The translations under genes were made by a program, and so were the position numbers. A model generated the notes under the pieces. The model saw only the letters and a list, made by a program, of their open reading frames with translations, had not been told where the DNA came from and ran no database searches. DNA of 64,000 nucleotides from Coniochaeta sp. PMI_546 (Eukaryota; Ascomycota; Sordariomycetes; Coniochaetales; Coniochaetaceae), in NCBI GenBank assembly GCA_021432605.1, contig MU271149.1:2294001-2358000 (forward strand), in the 5' to 3' direction. Below are positions 12,318 through 22,597 of the stretch, in pieces. How positions within the stretch are numbered: the first letter of the stretch is position 1; each line of letters begins with the position of its first letter.

Positions 12318-13040
12318 CGCTCATCCTGGGTAGTATACAAGGTCATCTCTAACCCCTCCATGTCTACGATCCCACTCGTGAGCTGGAACAGCCAGATACT
12401 ACCCTTTTCATAGTCTTTCATCTCAACGAACTCGAGATTCACACAGACCGATTCCAGAAGCTCTTTGTTGACCATCTTGATGCAGGCTGCGCATGCGTAG
12501 CCGGTATGATAAGTCTCGACGATCTTGTCCGAGCTCGTTCCCTCCTGCGGAAGATTTAGCTCAACCAACTTGCGACAGTGCCAAAGACGGCTGTTTGGGC
12601 CTTACCCATTCCGCGACCTGCTCCTTGATCCGGTCCTCGCTCCAGTCCGTCACTTCTACCTTCTCGGGCCTGTTGGCACTCAACTGTGGGAGCCGAAGAT
12701 TTTTATTCTTCGCGGGAAATACAGGTCGAAAGCCGGGTAAACTTGAAATCTGACAGTCAGGTTTGAATGATTTGTTGGGTTACTCCTACCGTCGAGCAGT
12801 TATCAAGGTAGATAGACCAGAGCGCAGGATGGGAAACATTCGATTAACGGGGCGGCTATAGTCCAGAGATACGGGTCGCCATAGGTGATGAAAGAGCCCT
12901 AGAGGCGGGGTTTCCCTTGGAGCTGCAGGCGCCTGGTGGGCAGTAGTCACGGCTGCAGGCACAGTCGCAGAGCTGATCGTAGAGGAAGGAATCCATTCCA
13001 GGGCCACCTTGGCCGTCGAGGCCAGTGAGGAGAAGCAGTA
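12314..13040 (-). other. Small Cys-rich spliced gene or gene remnant
   Basis: The minus strand carries coding-like segments. One near 12890-13030 begins with a hydrophobic run (VLLLLTGL) and continues into a Cys-rich stretch (LCDCACSRDYCPPGACSS). That stretch resembles the short Cys-rich modules found in some fungal secreted glycoside hydrolases such as GH71 and GH18 proteins. One near 12610-12745 includes EKVEVTDWSEDRIKEQV and joins by a clean 61-base GTAAGG...CCGCAG intron to the terminal exon 12314-12568 (ETYHTGYACAACIKM...). The pieces do not form one uninterrupted model by eye, so this is either a gene with introns I could not place or a decayed copy. Function unknown. Confidence 0.35.
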
Positions 13041-13336
13041 CTATAAGAGACTGATAATTAATAACGGCTCAATGCCCATGGTATCATCTATTAATCAATA
13101 AAAACTACTCCTATCTTCGTCCAAGGCTTAATTAACATCAAGACAAAGGAAAGCTAGGTAATCGATGCGAATACTCTCCTCTGGCATCAAAAGTTTACAG
13201 AATGGAAAAGACATTATTTCTCTATATTCGATTGCAGCATGTTATGTTATAATTTTCAGTGACCGGATGCTTAGCCTCGAGGAACCTGTCTATAGACGTC
13301 TCAACCCCAAGTGCCATCTCACACAGCCCAACGCTC

Positions 13337-14381
13337 TCACCACTGGTCATCATGCTTCGGCTTGATGTCGTCCTCGACCCACAAAGCGACCTTGCGCGTG
13401 GTCTGGCCGTTGCCGAGTTTATGCGCGGGGTCGTACTTGAAGACGCTCCTGCCGTTGGTGCCCGACGGAGCAAACAGCCTGGGGTCGTCGTTATTGAGCG
13501 CGACATAGGCGCAGTCCCTCCATCGGTTCAAGTCCTTGAGCGCCGGTATGATGTCGCCGACCGTGTCGCGGATCTCCTTCCACTGGGCCGGGTACCCGAC
13601 GTCGTCGGGCCCGGCCTCGTGGGAGGTCTGCGAGGGGTGGACCAGATAGGCGCGGATCGAGTCGTCGGCGACCTGCGAGGCGTCGAGCTTCGGATGGTAG
13701 GTCCCCCCGTTCCGTATGACGTCGATGACGGTGGCCTTGAACAGTTCATCGTTGGTCTGGCCGGGCGGGTCGCGCCACTCGTCGTCCGGGTCGAACGAGA
13801 CGTTCTCCCACCAGTGCGTGGCGTAGACGCCCGTGCGGCTGATGATGTACATGGTCGTGCAGCCGGACAGGCCTGTGACGCCGGTGCTGAACTGCTCGCC
13901 CGGCCCCAGGGTGGAGAACTTCTTGATGATAGCCGTGCTCATCTCTGGCGCGTGAGCCGTCTCATATTCCGGCACGATGGGTTCGGACATCAGTGGCAGC
14001 TCTCTCCGGTAGAAGGCTCCGATGCTCCTCTTGGGCAGCTCCATCCGCTTGGACAGGTCGTGGGGATCCGAGGAGACATTGCGCGAGAGCTCAATGATGT
14101 CGAACGAAGCCGGGATTTGCTGTACCCGGCTCGTTGCGCCGGTGGTCGCCAATCTGGGTCCGCATCTGTTCCGGGATCGCTTGACCAGGCGATGCAGGGC
14201 TCGTTTTTCGAGAGAGGGCAGAGGGACTGGTTTACCTGCTCACATTATTTTCCCCATTAGCATATATATAGAATCATCGGCGAGCGGAGAGGCCGGTCTT
14301 GGGGCGGGTCATCGTACACTCAAGGAGCGACTGGGCAGAACCCGCAACGCCTAGCCAGAGAAGCAGGGCACGCAATTTCAT
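13337..14381 (-). CDS. Secreted protein with CNF1-like LSGC/His deamidase signature
   Basis: Two exons, 14318-14381 and 13337-14235, with an 82-base GTACGA...GAGCAG intron; 320 residues. Residues 1-18 form a signal peptide (MKLRALLLWLGVAGSAQS). LEKR at 30-33 is a Kex2-type dibasic site, so a propeptide is likely removed. The core contains TGLSGC (Cys about 147) followed exactly 15 residues later by His about 162 in VYATHWWEN. An LSGC cysteine with a downstream histidine is the catalytic signature shared by bacterial CNF1-type glutamine deamidases, BLF1 and CheD, and the 15-residue spacing equals that of CNF1 (Cys866/His881). Around it the protein belongs to a family I know only as uncharacterised ascomycete proteins. 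Deamidase-like activity is inference from the motif; a structural relationship without activity is possible. It lies among other secreted or interaction-type genes. Confidence 0.7.
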
Positions 14382-14764
14382 CTTGGACCAGCCCGTCGAT
14401 GCTTGGCGTGAAGTGTAGGAGTTAGTTGGGACGGGAGGACGTCGACGCCTTTCTTTCCACGACAAATCTAGTTACCCAGCAGCGAGGGATGGGGAATAAA
14501 CGCTGGGGAAGTTATATTGTTGCCTTTTCTGTTCCTCTAGTAAAAAAGTCTGCGACTTGTCGTGGTGAGATTGCAAGTGGAAGCAGTGGTCGTGATATTA
14601 CCCTACAGTGCAGTAGCTTGCCGCGCTCTGACTTGCATCCGTCAAATAATAAATATTGTACCATCCCTGACTACTTTGGCACAGCCTCTCTCCGAAAGCC
14701 TCCGATGCGGCACGCTGAATGACCAGGGTCCAGTCGGTATGTTGGCATGTCCGAGAAAAGACTG

Positions 14765-15641
14765 TCAGTGGGTCATGGTCAGATTGGGGGCCGAGTCTCG
14801 CGAATTCGCGCCATAGGACCGAAGTAGGTCAGTGATGGTCTCGCGCAATTCTCGCTGGCCGATGGCTTCTGCCATTTCCAGAGGCGTCTTATTCTCCCCG
14901 ATATGTTTACCTGTCGCGCGTGTTGCTGGGTTGGCGCCAGCGTCGAGCAGGGCCTTTACCGTGTCCGGCTTGCCGGTGCGGACGGCGTAGTGCAGGGGCG
15001 TCCCCCACTGGGCCGACTCGACGTTGGGATCGAGGCCTTTGCGAAGGAGCAAAGCGATCACGACAGGCCCCTGACGTACACGCGGTGCAGCAGCGGCGAA
15101 GAGCAGGTCCGGGGTAAGGTGGGCCCCGGATGCGATCAGCTGCTCGACGAGATCGATTGCTACGCTCGGCTCGTCGGCGCTGACGATGGCGGATACCAGC
15201 GGGCTGACACCACTTGGGCCCGTAAGGTTAGGATCTGCGCCGCGAGAGAGGAGCTCGCGGGCGCAGGCGGCACTGGTCATGAAGCTGCATCGCAATTCTG
15301 TCAGCTACAATGACGAGACTTGCGAGATGCGGCGCGTACCGTAGCAGCGGCTCGCCATTCGAAAGCCGCACGTTGGGGCTCATGCCCTGGTCCAGGAAAT
15401 GCCGGATCACAATGGGACTCTGCTTGCAGTCCTTGCCAGGAAGAAGATCCAGAGCCTGCGCTGACACAGTTGCCCCGGCGGCAAAGAGCGCCGCAACAAC
15501 TTCGGAGTGGGCACCCTCTGTGGCAAGGGCTAGCCCCTCGTCGAGATCCTCGGCCGTTAGAGAGTCGTTGGCGGCGGCTTGTTGCATCTTTTGGAGGTCC
15601 CCATCAGCGCATGCGTCGAGGAAGACTTCGTTGGGGGCCAT
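14765..15641 (-). CDS. Ankyrin-repeat protein
   Basis: Two exons, 15340-15641 and 14765-15284, with a 55-base intron (GTACGC...GATGCAG); 273 residues. I start at 15641 (MAPNEVFLDACADGD), since the upstream part of the frame lacks repeat character and the ATG opens directly into the first repeat. About six ankyrin units are visible, with recognisable cores such as GTPLHYAVRTGKPDTVKALLDAGANP and weaker ones such as SPLVSAIVSAD and EVVAALFAAGATV. There is no signal peptide, membrane segment or catalytic domain, so it is probably a cytosolic binding protein. It is transcribed in the same direction as the CNF1-like gene, 384 bases upstream of that gene's start. Partner unknown. Confidence 0.8.
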
Positions 15642-15999
15642 GGTGGTGGTACGTCTCGTCTGTGCCTCGAAAGAAAACAGAGAAGAGAAGAAGCGCATTC
15701 GATATACCCTGTAGGTTTGGTGAAGCTGGACCGGAATGTGCGGGTGTAAAACCAGCCATATCATCTATACTAGGTACCTTATATACCTCATGTAAATAAG
15801 GTCAGGTACCTCTGCCTTACATTAGAGGTACCGCACCGCTCAGCGACACGGAAGGCACAGCAGGGCATCCCGTCTCCGACAACCTGGGTCCTGTAACGAC
15901 GTTCAATTAAGGTTCTACCTGTTATCGACACCAGCCACCAGCTGGCAAAGGAGGAGACTCTCTTTCCAAGAGAGTAAAAGGAACAACCTTCTACCTAAA

Positions 16000-16145
16000 G
16001 ATTTATCTTACTTTTATTCTAATTTTTCTAACTATATATATATATATCTTTTTATTTAAATATAAATTTTATTTTTCTTAATCTATATCTAAGTATTGAA
16101 TATAAGATCAAAATAAGCTTATATTTAACTAAGAATATGTAGTCT
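16000..16145. repeat. AT-rich tract, possibly RIP-mutated
   Basis: A short island rich in TA and TT/AA, including a TATATATATATATAT run near 16035-16048. Composition alone suggests repeat-induced point mutation of an old repeat; I could not identify a parent element. Confidence 0.4.
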
Positions 16146-16644
16146 TATAGAAAACACCTTGTCCGCTAGAAAACAATTTTCTAACGGATATTATTAGCGC
16201 CTGAATATCAAACTGCAGTGCATGATGTGCCAACCTCGTTTTGGCCAAGTGATCGCATGTCAGATACCATTTTCCACAGCCCGCCCTATGCGGCATGGTA
16301 ACCAATCCATCTCGAGAAACTTTGGCGAGTCGACTCATTTGTGTTGGAAAACGCTACGCCTTCCGGCCCTCCGCTTCGTTTCGAGCACTTAGTGAACGTC
16401 TGGAGCCGACACCGTTCGCACGCTGGTCCTATTAAGATAACACGGTTCTCTCGACCGGGGCCTTTGTCGAGCTGACGACCCTGCGCCTGCGCCGTACCAC
16501 TGCTGCAAGACGGGTGATGGTTGGCTGAAACCCTCCATACGTGTCACGCGGATTTGTCACACGCCGACCAGTAGCCAGCGATGCGTTTCCATCCTGATCC
16601 GAGTCAAATCAGAATACCAACTTGCGAAAGCCTCCTGCATATAT

Positions 16645-16748
16645 CGTATGAATTACCCTTTTGGGCCACCTACTCAACTGCTAACCCTGAGAACCTAGAG
16701 GATATTCAGCTGATTTGATTGAATTGGCCCAAAAGGGTAGTTTATACG
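16645..16748. mobile_element. MITE-like 104-bp element with 24-bp inverted ends
   Basis: The left end (16645-16668) and right end (16725-16748) are inverted complements at 22 of 24 positions, including a perfect 15-base core TACCCTTTTGGGCCA. The 56-base interior has no coding capacity. I see no clear target-site duplication, so it could instead be a stem-loop regulatory element. Confidence 0.45.
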
Positions 16749-17131
16749 GCATTTACATGCATTGCCGCAGCTACTCTAGCTGTCGGTCTCATTTGCGACC
16801 GACGACATTGGTAATCTGCAGAGGGAGACGCCGGAGAGACGAAGGTGCCGAGTAAGGCGAGTGCCCGGCGAAGCGACGTGCGCGGTTCGAGCCAGCTGAA
16901 AGGAAGACAAGGGGTAGGAAGGTATGCATCTCATCGACGAGGAAGAGGAAAGGAGAGAAGGCCTTGCTCGATCCGGGATACTGACATGATACCTGGCCTC
17001 GCTACGGCTCATACCACTACCTAGGTAAGCTATATATCGTGTGTAGCAGGATCGAGCACCTACTTAGGATCGTGTGTGTCCAGGTACAGATTATTGCTCT
17101 CCCTTGACTTCTCCCATGGGAGTCTGACACG

Positions 17132-20100
17132 ATGTCGTCTCTTAGTAGTTATCTGGTCTCTTTGCTGAACATTCTAACTCTCTGCTCGCTAACGCAGCGT
17201 GTCCTGGGCGATGTAGACTTTATCTTCGTCGGCGATCTCAGCCAGTATACAACAAATGGGGTATGTACATATGGTCGCAACAGCTTGATGGGCCTGGATT
17301 CTAACCGCCAACTCTATCCAGGTCCCCACGCCCACTCTCACCGGATCCGCGATCCAGATCACTGCGGTGGGTGACCCGTCAGACAATGGAATTATGATGT
17401 TCATGTCGCCAGACAAGCTGGCGAGTCTTCGAGGCGCGCTGGCAAGTAAGTGCGGTACCCAGTTCGACTCGGCGTGCTATGACGCTGTGATGCATGTCCT
17501 CGAGAACGACCGTGTCGTTCTGCAGTCTCGCGACGTAAACGCGTCTGATGAGCTTGCTCCGCGTAATCTGGGCCTTCTCGGCGCCGGTGCCATTGCACTA
17601 TCTGGCGTGCTTTTCCCGCTTTTCTACGAGGAGGAACACTACGTGCCTCACCCTCTTGTTATTCCGCCACCTAAGATCGAGGATGCCTTCGGGCTCGAGA
17701 CAGCAAGTTCCATAGTGGTTGTCACGAGCAGCAGCGTTGCCATGCCCACCATCACCGAGTCTCCGGAGCAGACCGCCCCGATCGGGTAAGAACCCGATCC
17801 GGAGTTCCCGACTTTTCCCCCGAGCATTCTTGCACAGCTGACTGATGGGCCTCCAAATAGTGCGGCAGCTGCCATCACCACCTTTGCGAGTGCTATAGGC
17901 GGTGCGAAACCAGGCGATATCGGCATCGAGCTGGATCCCGCCGTGGCAGCGCACGTTCAGGCCCTGCTATCGGGCACCAACAAGCACGATTGCGACGTGG
18001 GTGCCCACTTCTTCGACAATCCCACCAGCAAGCGCGCGTTGGACCTGGCCGACGTCGTGTGCGGCGCCCAGAACCTGCTGGCCGACGGCATCGGCCGCGA
18101 GGGGATCGCCGACTACTTGGTTGTAGATCCGGGCCGCCTCCCGTGGACCGGGGCCGACGTGGTGGCGGCTGTCAACACGCTTGTGGCATGGGCTCTGACC
18201 CAAGGGGCACGGCTGAATCCTGGCGTCCCCGCCCAAGAGCTGCGATGGATGGCCGTGGGCGCTTTCGGGCTATCGTGGGCCTTCATTTTCAACGGCTTCA
18301 TCACGACCAACAATGTCATCCCTGCGGCTTCCCTCAAAGGAGGGCCCTCCGCTACCGTGTGTCCCTTGGAAACGGCCACCCAATGTGGTGCCAGGTGCGG
18401 CGTGAACGCGTGGGCGCCGCAGTACGAGTGCACGACGACCTGTTCGACCGTGACGAGCTGCGACGCCACGTCGGCGCTGACAACGACCTTGACGACCACG
18501 TTTCCAGTCTTCCCCCACGCACCAACTGGGTCACAAGTGCCTCCAACTGCACCGCTGCAGTATCGTGCTAGGCCCACGGGTCAGCCGGTGAAGCCCGGCA
18601 CCGAGCTGCGTATCCTCCCCGTGGGGGACTCCATCACTGTCGGGTTTGCGAGCAACAACGTGGAGAATGGCGTGGCCGGCGACGGGAATGGCTTCAGACT
18701 CGAGCTCCGTAATGATTTGGCCAAGGACAATGTTGTCTTTGCGGGAACAGTCTCGTCGGCAGTGGGCACCATGGCTGATGGGTGGTTTGTAAGACATGCC
18801 TCTCCGACTCAACTTGCAGGGTATTAAGTACTGAGACTGACGCGCAATCATGTACAGGCAGCATGGTCCGGCAAAACGATTCAGTACATTGCAGCCCACG
18901 TCGGCGAGTCACTGAAGGGGCGGCCCAACATTATTCTCTTGCACGCCGGAACCAACGACATGAATCAAGACACCAACATTGCCACCGAAGGAAACGACCC
19001 GGTAGCTGCTGTCGGGCGCCTTTCCTCCCTGATCAGCCAGATGCTGGAGGTGAACCCATCGGCCGTCATCATCGTTGCCATGATCATTAATGTATGCTCC
19101 AACATGGCATTCCAGAAGAGCAACACGATCAGGTTCAACAGCCTGATTCCGAACATGGTCTACACCGACTTTGCCAGCAAAGGCCACCACGTCTTGACGG
19201 CTGACTTCTCCACCTTTCCATCCGACACTGAACTACAAGATTGCGTCCACCCGACCGCCATCACCGGCTATCACCTGCTGGGCGACTACTGGTACGACTT
19301 TGTCAGCCAGATCCCCTCGGACTGGATCAAGGCCCCAGAAGGACCGGATCCGGCCCACACGGGAGGCGGAAATGGCGGCATTGCGACCGACATCCCGCCC
19401 CCGAATTGGGGGCCTATCCCTGTCCAGCGCACTTCGTTTGATGTTATCTACAACTCTTGGGCGCATGACTGGTACGATCCAGACATTACTGTGATGATGA
19501 TCTGTATCGGCCCCCCAAAATGGTACCCCACCGGCGAGATCGCGCTCGGGCTCGGCCATCTGGGCGCCTGGAAATATGCCAAGAACTGGGTTCAAGCGGG
19601 CGAAGTCGCCAGCGGCATTCACCGCGACGCTGCACATGTGAGGCTACACGACATGAACGGAGACGGAAAGGCGGATTATGTCTGGCTCGACGCCCAGACG
19701 GGCATGATCGTCTGCTGGCTGAACAACCTCCCTGAACCGTGGTCTCCCGCAGGCACGAACAACAGCATCATCGGCAGCGGAGCCGGACCCGCAGACTCGG
19801 TCTTTATCGCTGTAAGCAAACCACACAAGCTCCTCGTCTTCCGTCTTCTATCTCGGCTAATGAACTCGGCTTCGCGCAAATAGGACATGAACGGCGACGG
19901 TCTCGAAGACTACATGGTTGTCGACCCGAACAGTGGCGCCGTCAATATCTGGTGGAACTGGGGTTCCGATAACAACTGGGTCAACGGATGGAAGTTCACC
20001 CAGGGCGGCCAAATCGCCTCGGGCGTTCCCCACGCGAACTGGGACACAATCCGATTCCCGGACATCAATGGCGACGGCAGGGCGGACTATGTCGTCGTCG

Positions 20101-21656
20101 GCCAGGGTGGCGCCCTCCTGCACTACATGAACACCGGAACGGTGGGAGGAACAGATGTCCTGTTTCTGGCCCAGGGCGGCATCGCCACCGGTGCGGTGTC
20201 GGACATCACCAGGCTGGTCTTTGCCGATGTGAGTGTTCCGAGATATCTCCCACCTAGTCAACAGTTCTAACCTATGCGTCCAGATGAATGGAGATGGCCG
20301 CGATGGTGAGTCTTGGCTACATTGGGCTTCTAACATCGCAGCCACTGACTGGTTGCAATTAGACTATCTCATCTGGGACGACCAGGCTGGCCTCACTGGC
20401 TTCCTGAACCAACCGACGCACAACGAGGGCGTGCCCCTGTACATCAACCAGGGGCCGCCCAAAACCATTGCCGACGGCATCACACAGCTCCCGAGCTCCA
20501 TCAGACTTGCTGACATGGACGGCGATGGCAAAGACGACTATGCCTACATCGACGACAACGGCGCCATCTGGCTTTGGTGGAACCGCGGCACGACCGACTC
20601 CCTCAATGCCCTGAAAAACATCAGGTTTGCCGATATCAATGGCGACGGTGTGAGTGGTACCGTAAAGCATGAAGGTTGCACTACTGATACCCCATCCCAG
20701 CTCGACGACTATATCTGGCTCGACACCGCGACCGGAGCCCCGACCGTGTTGTGAGTTGCTGGCCTAGCGCAGCTGCCGCTCATTGCTAAGGAAGATGTGC
20801 TGATCATGGAAAATGGCTAGTCTGAACTCCCTACCCCCCGACTCTAGCGATGCCTTGGGTTGGAAGTGGAACTCATTGAACGGGGGAAATCCTATCGCCT
20901 CAGGGGCTGGCCCGGCCTCGCAAGTCCAATTCGGCGACATCAACGGCGACGGCAAGGACGACTACCTCGTCCTCGACCCCGTGACGGGCGAGCTGACGGT
21001 CTACCTCAACGGCGGGCCCTCGACCGACGGAGTCCACCCCTGGACCTGGCAGCCCATCGGCTCCATCGCCACGGGCCTCGGCCCCGGCGCCGACGTCCGC
21101 TTCGCCGACATCGACGGCGACGGCTACGACGACTACATCTTCCTCCATCCCAACGGCGGCACCACCATCTACCGTAACGTCTTCAAGCTGAACACGCCCC
21201 TGCCGAACTGGCGGGCGATGCCGTCGGTCGACGCGTCGGGCATCTCGCGGCCCCCGTCGCAGATCCAATTCGCCGACATCAACGGGTGAGTGTCACGCTC
21301 CGGTTCTTCCACCTCACTGGGGTCTATTGTGGACAATGGGAAAAAAGAAACTGACTGAGAGACTCCTTTTTTGTTCCATTCACAGAGATGGCAAGGCCGA
21401 CTACATCTGGACCAGGCCCGAGGACGGCGCCGCCTTCGTCTGGCTGAATGACTACCCCAACCTGCCGACGTGGCTGGCGCAGGGCCAGGTGTTTGGCGGC
21501 ATCGCCGCGTCCGGCTCCCTGGTGCGGTACGCCTCCATCGCGGACACCGGGCGCGCCGACATCGTCGCCGTCGACCCCACGACGGGCGCCATCTCGGCAT
21601 GGTTGAACGGGTGCAACGCCATTCTGGGCCCGAGGCTGGACAAGATTCCGCATTGA
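17132..21656 (+). CDS. Secreted SGNH hydrolase with FG-GAP/VCBS repeats
   Basis: Ten exons: 17132-17260, 17322-17785, 17861-18788, 18858-19811, 19884-20228, 20284-20305 (22 bases), 20363-20649, 20701-20750, 20821-21285 and 21386-21656. All introns have GT-AG ends, and the spliced length is exactly 1305 codons (1304 residues). A signal peptide (residues 1 to about 26) is followed by an unrecognised region of about 460 residues with a hydrophobic segment (LGLLGAGAIALSGVLF), a second hydrophobic patch and a Cys cluster, then a Thr-rich linker. Next is an SGNH/GDSL esterase domain: block I ILPVGDSITVGF, block III HAGTNDM, block V DCVHPTAITGY, supplying Ser, Asn and Asp/His. The C-terminal half holds about ten FG-GAP-type repeats with the calcium loop D-x-N-G-D-G-x-x-D-Y, probably a beta-propeller. 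The role is likely extracellular ester or acetyl hydrolysis on a polysaccharide or glycoconjugate (inference). Confidence 0.85.
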
Positions 21657-22597
21657 GGAGGACGAGCTAGCCGGAACGGACTGAACCTATAGGGGTTTTG
21701 TAACAGGGTGTGTGTGAACTGTGTAGAAGAGCGGCCAAGGTAATTAATTGCTCGCGAGTCTTTGAGCTTGTGATCTGCTGGGGCACGGAGCTAAGATTTG
21801 TGAGAGATTTTGCTCGGCTCTCGTTCCTAGTTCTGGCAGATCTTAGGCTGCTTGAACGTGGGAGGTTGAGGCATATCACGTCGATCTGAATATATACTAT
21901 TTAAAAAGACGTGGAAAACTCGTCAGTACGCTCCACATCCTTGCTATAAATACACCATCTTACTGCACAAAAGCTTGGCTATTCTTGCAGTGATGTTTTA
22001 GGTCTACCCGTGCTATGGCACGCATGTCGATCGCCTCCTGGCAACAGGAGCCGTTTCTGAAGGGAGAAGAGGGCCACCATGATTTGCACCTCCCATCAGT
22101 GTAGCTGCCGCCACAAGTTGGTCGCAGCCCGTCCCTGACGGGGTAAGCGTTCCCGCACCCTGCCAAGCTGGTTACCCTTAATGACCAACTGGGTAATGCT
22201 AGAAGAGCGAAAAGCCCAATGCCGGTGGAATAGTTCTCAATCATTAGGCGCGGGATGGATTTTCTTCTCCTCAGCCTGGGTCACTTCGACCTGGTTTGAC
22301 TGCGGCTCGATTCACTCCAGGGTAGCCCGACGGACCAACGACTTTGCCATTTGAGCTACCACCCCTTATGCGGCACCAGCTCCTCCCCATCCTGCACCTA
22401 AATTTGGCGCCGCAAATTTACGATACTATCCAGCGTAATTCCAAATTGTACTACCTTGTCAGGGTATTCTAGAACCTCGTTATTGTCGTTATCTTGATCT
22501 TTATCCTCGTTGTAACCTAGATCAAGGTCGGATCCGGCTCAAGAGGAAGTGTGTGAGAAAGTTACGAAGACTCTGCTTTATAAGGTAGAAGTCGTCT
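21657..22597. other. Intergenic, with a weak tRNA-like A box
   Basis: No gene seen. On the minus strand at 22347-22358 there is a perfect match to the pol III A-box consensus (TAGCTCAAATGG) in a short tRNA-like context, but no convincing B box or closed acceptor stem. The right side abuts the transposon. Confidence 0.4.

Larger units (their letters stand above)
15642..17131. other. Intergenic: GGTACCT island, AT-rich tract, inverted-repeat element
   Basis: No gene seen. About 15770-15830 has clustered AGGTACC/TACCTCAT words. About 16000-16145 is strongly AT-rich with a run of TA dinucleotides, unlike the GC-balanced surroundings. A small palindrome, CCGCTAGAAAA/TTTTCTAACGG, lies at 16163-16187. 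A 104-base inverted-repeat element is at 16645-16748. The final 100 bases must hold the promoter of the SGNH gene. Confidence 0.6.

Noticed and set aside
13259-14260. 333-codon plus-strand frame
   Set aside because: Antisense to the CNF1-like gene; composition is that of a shadow frame.
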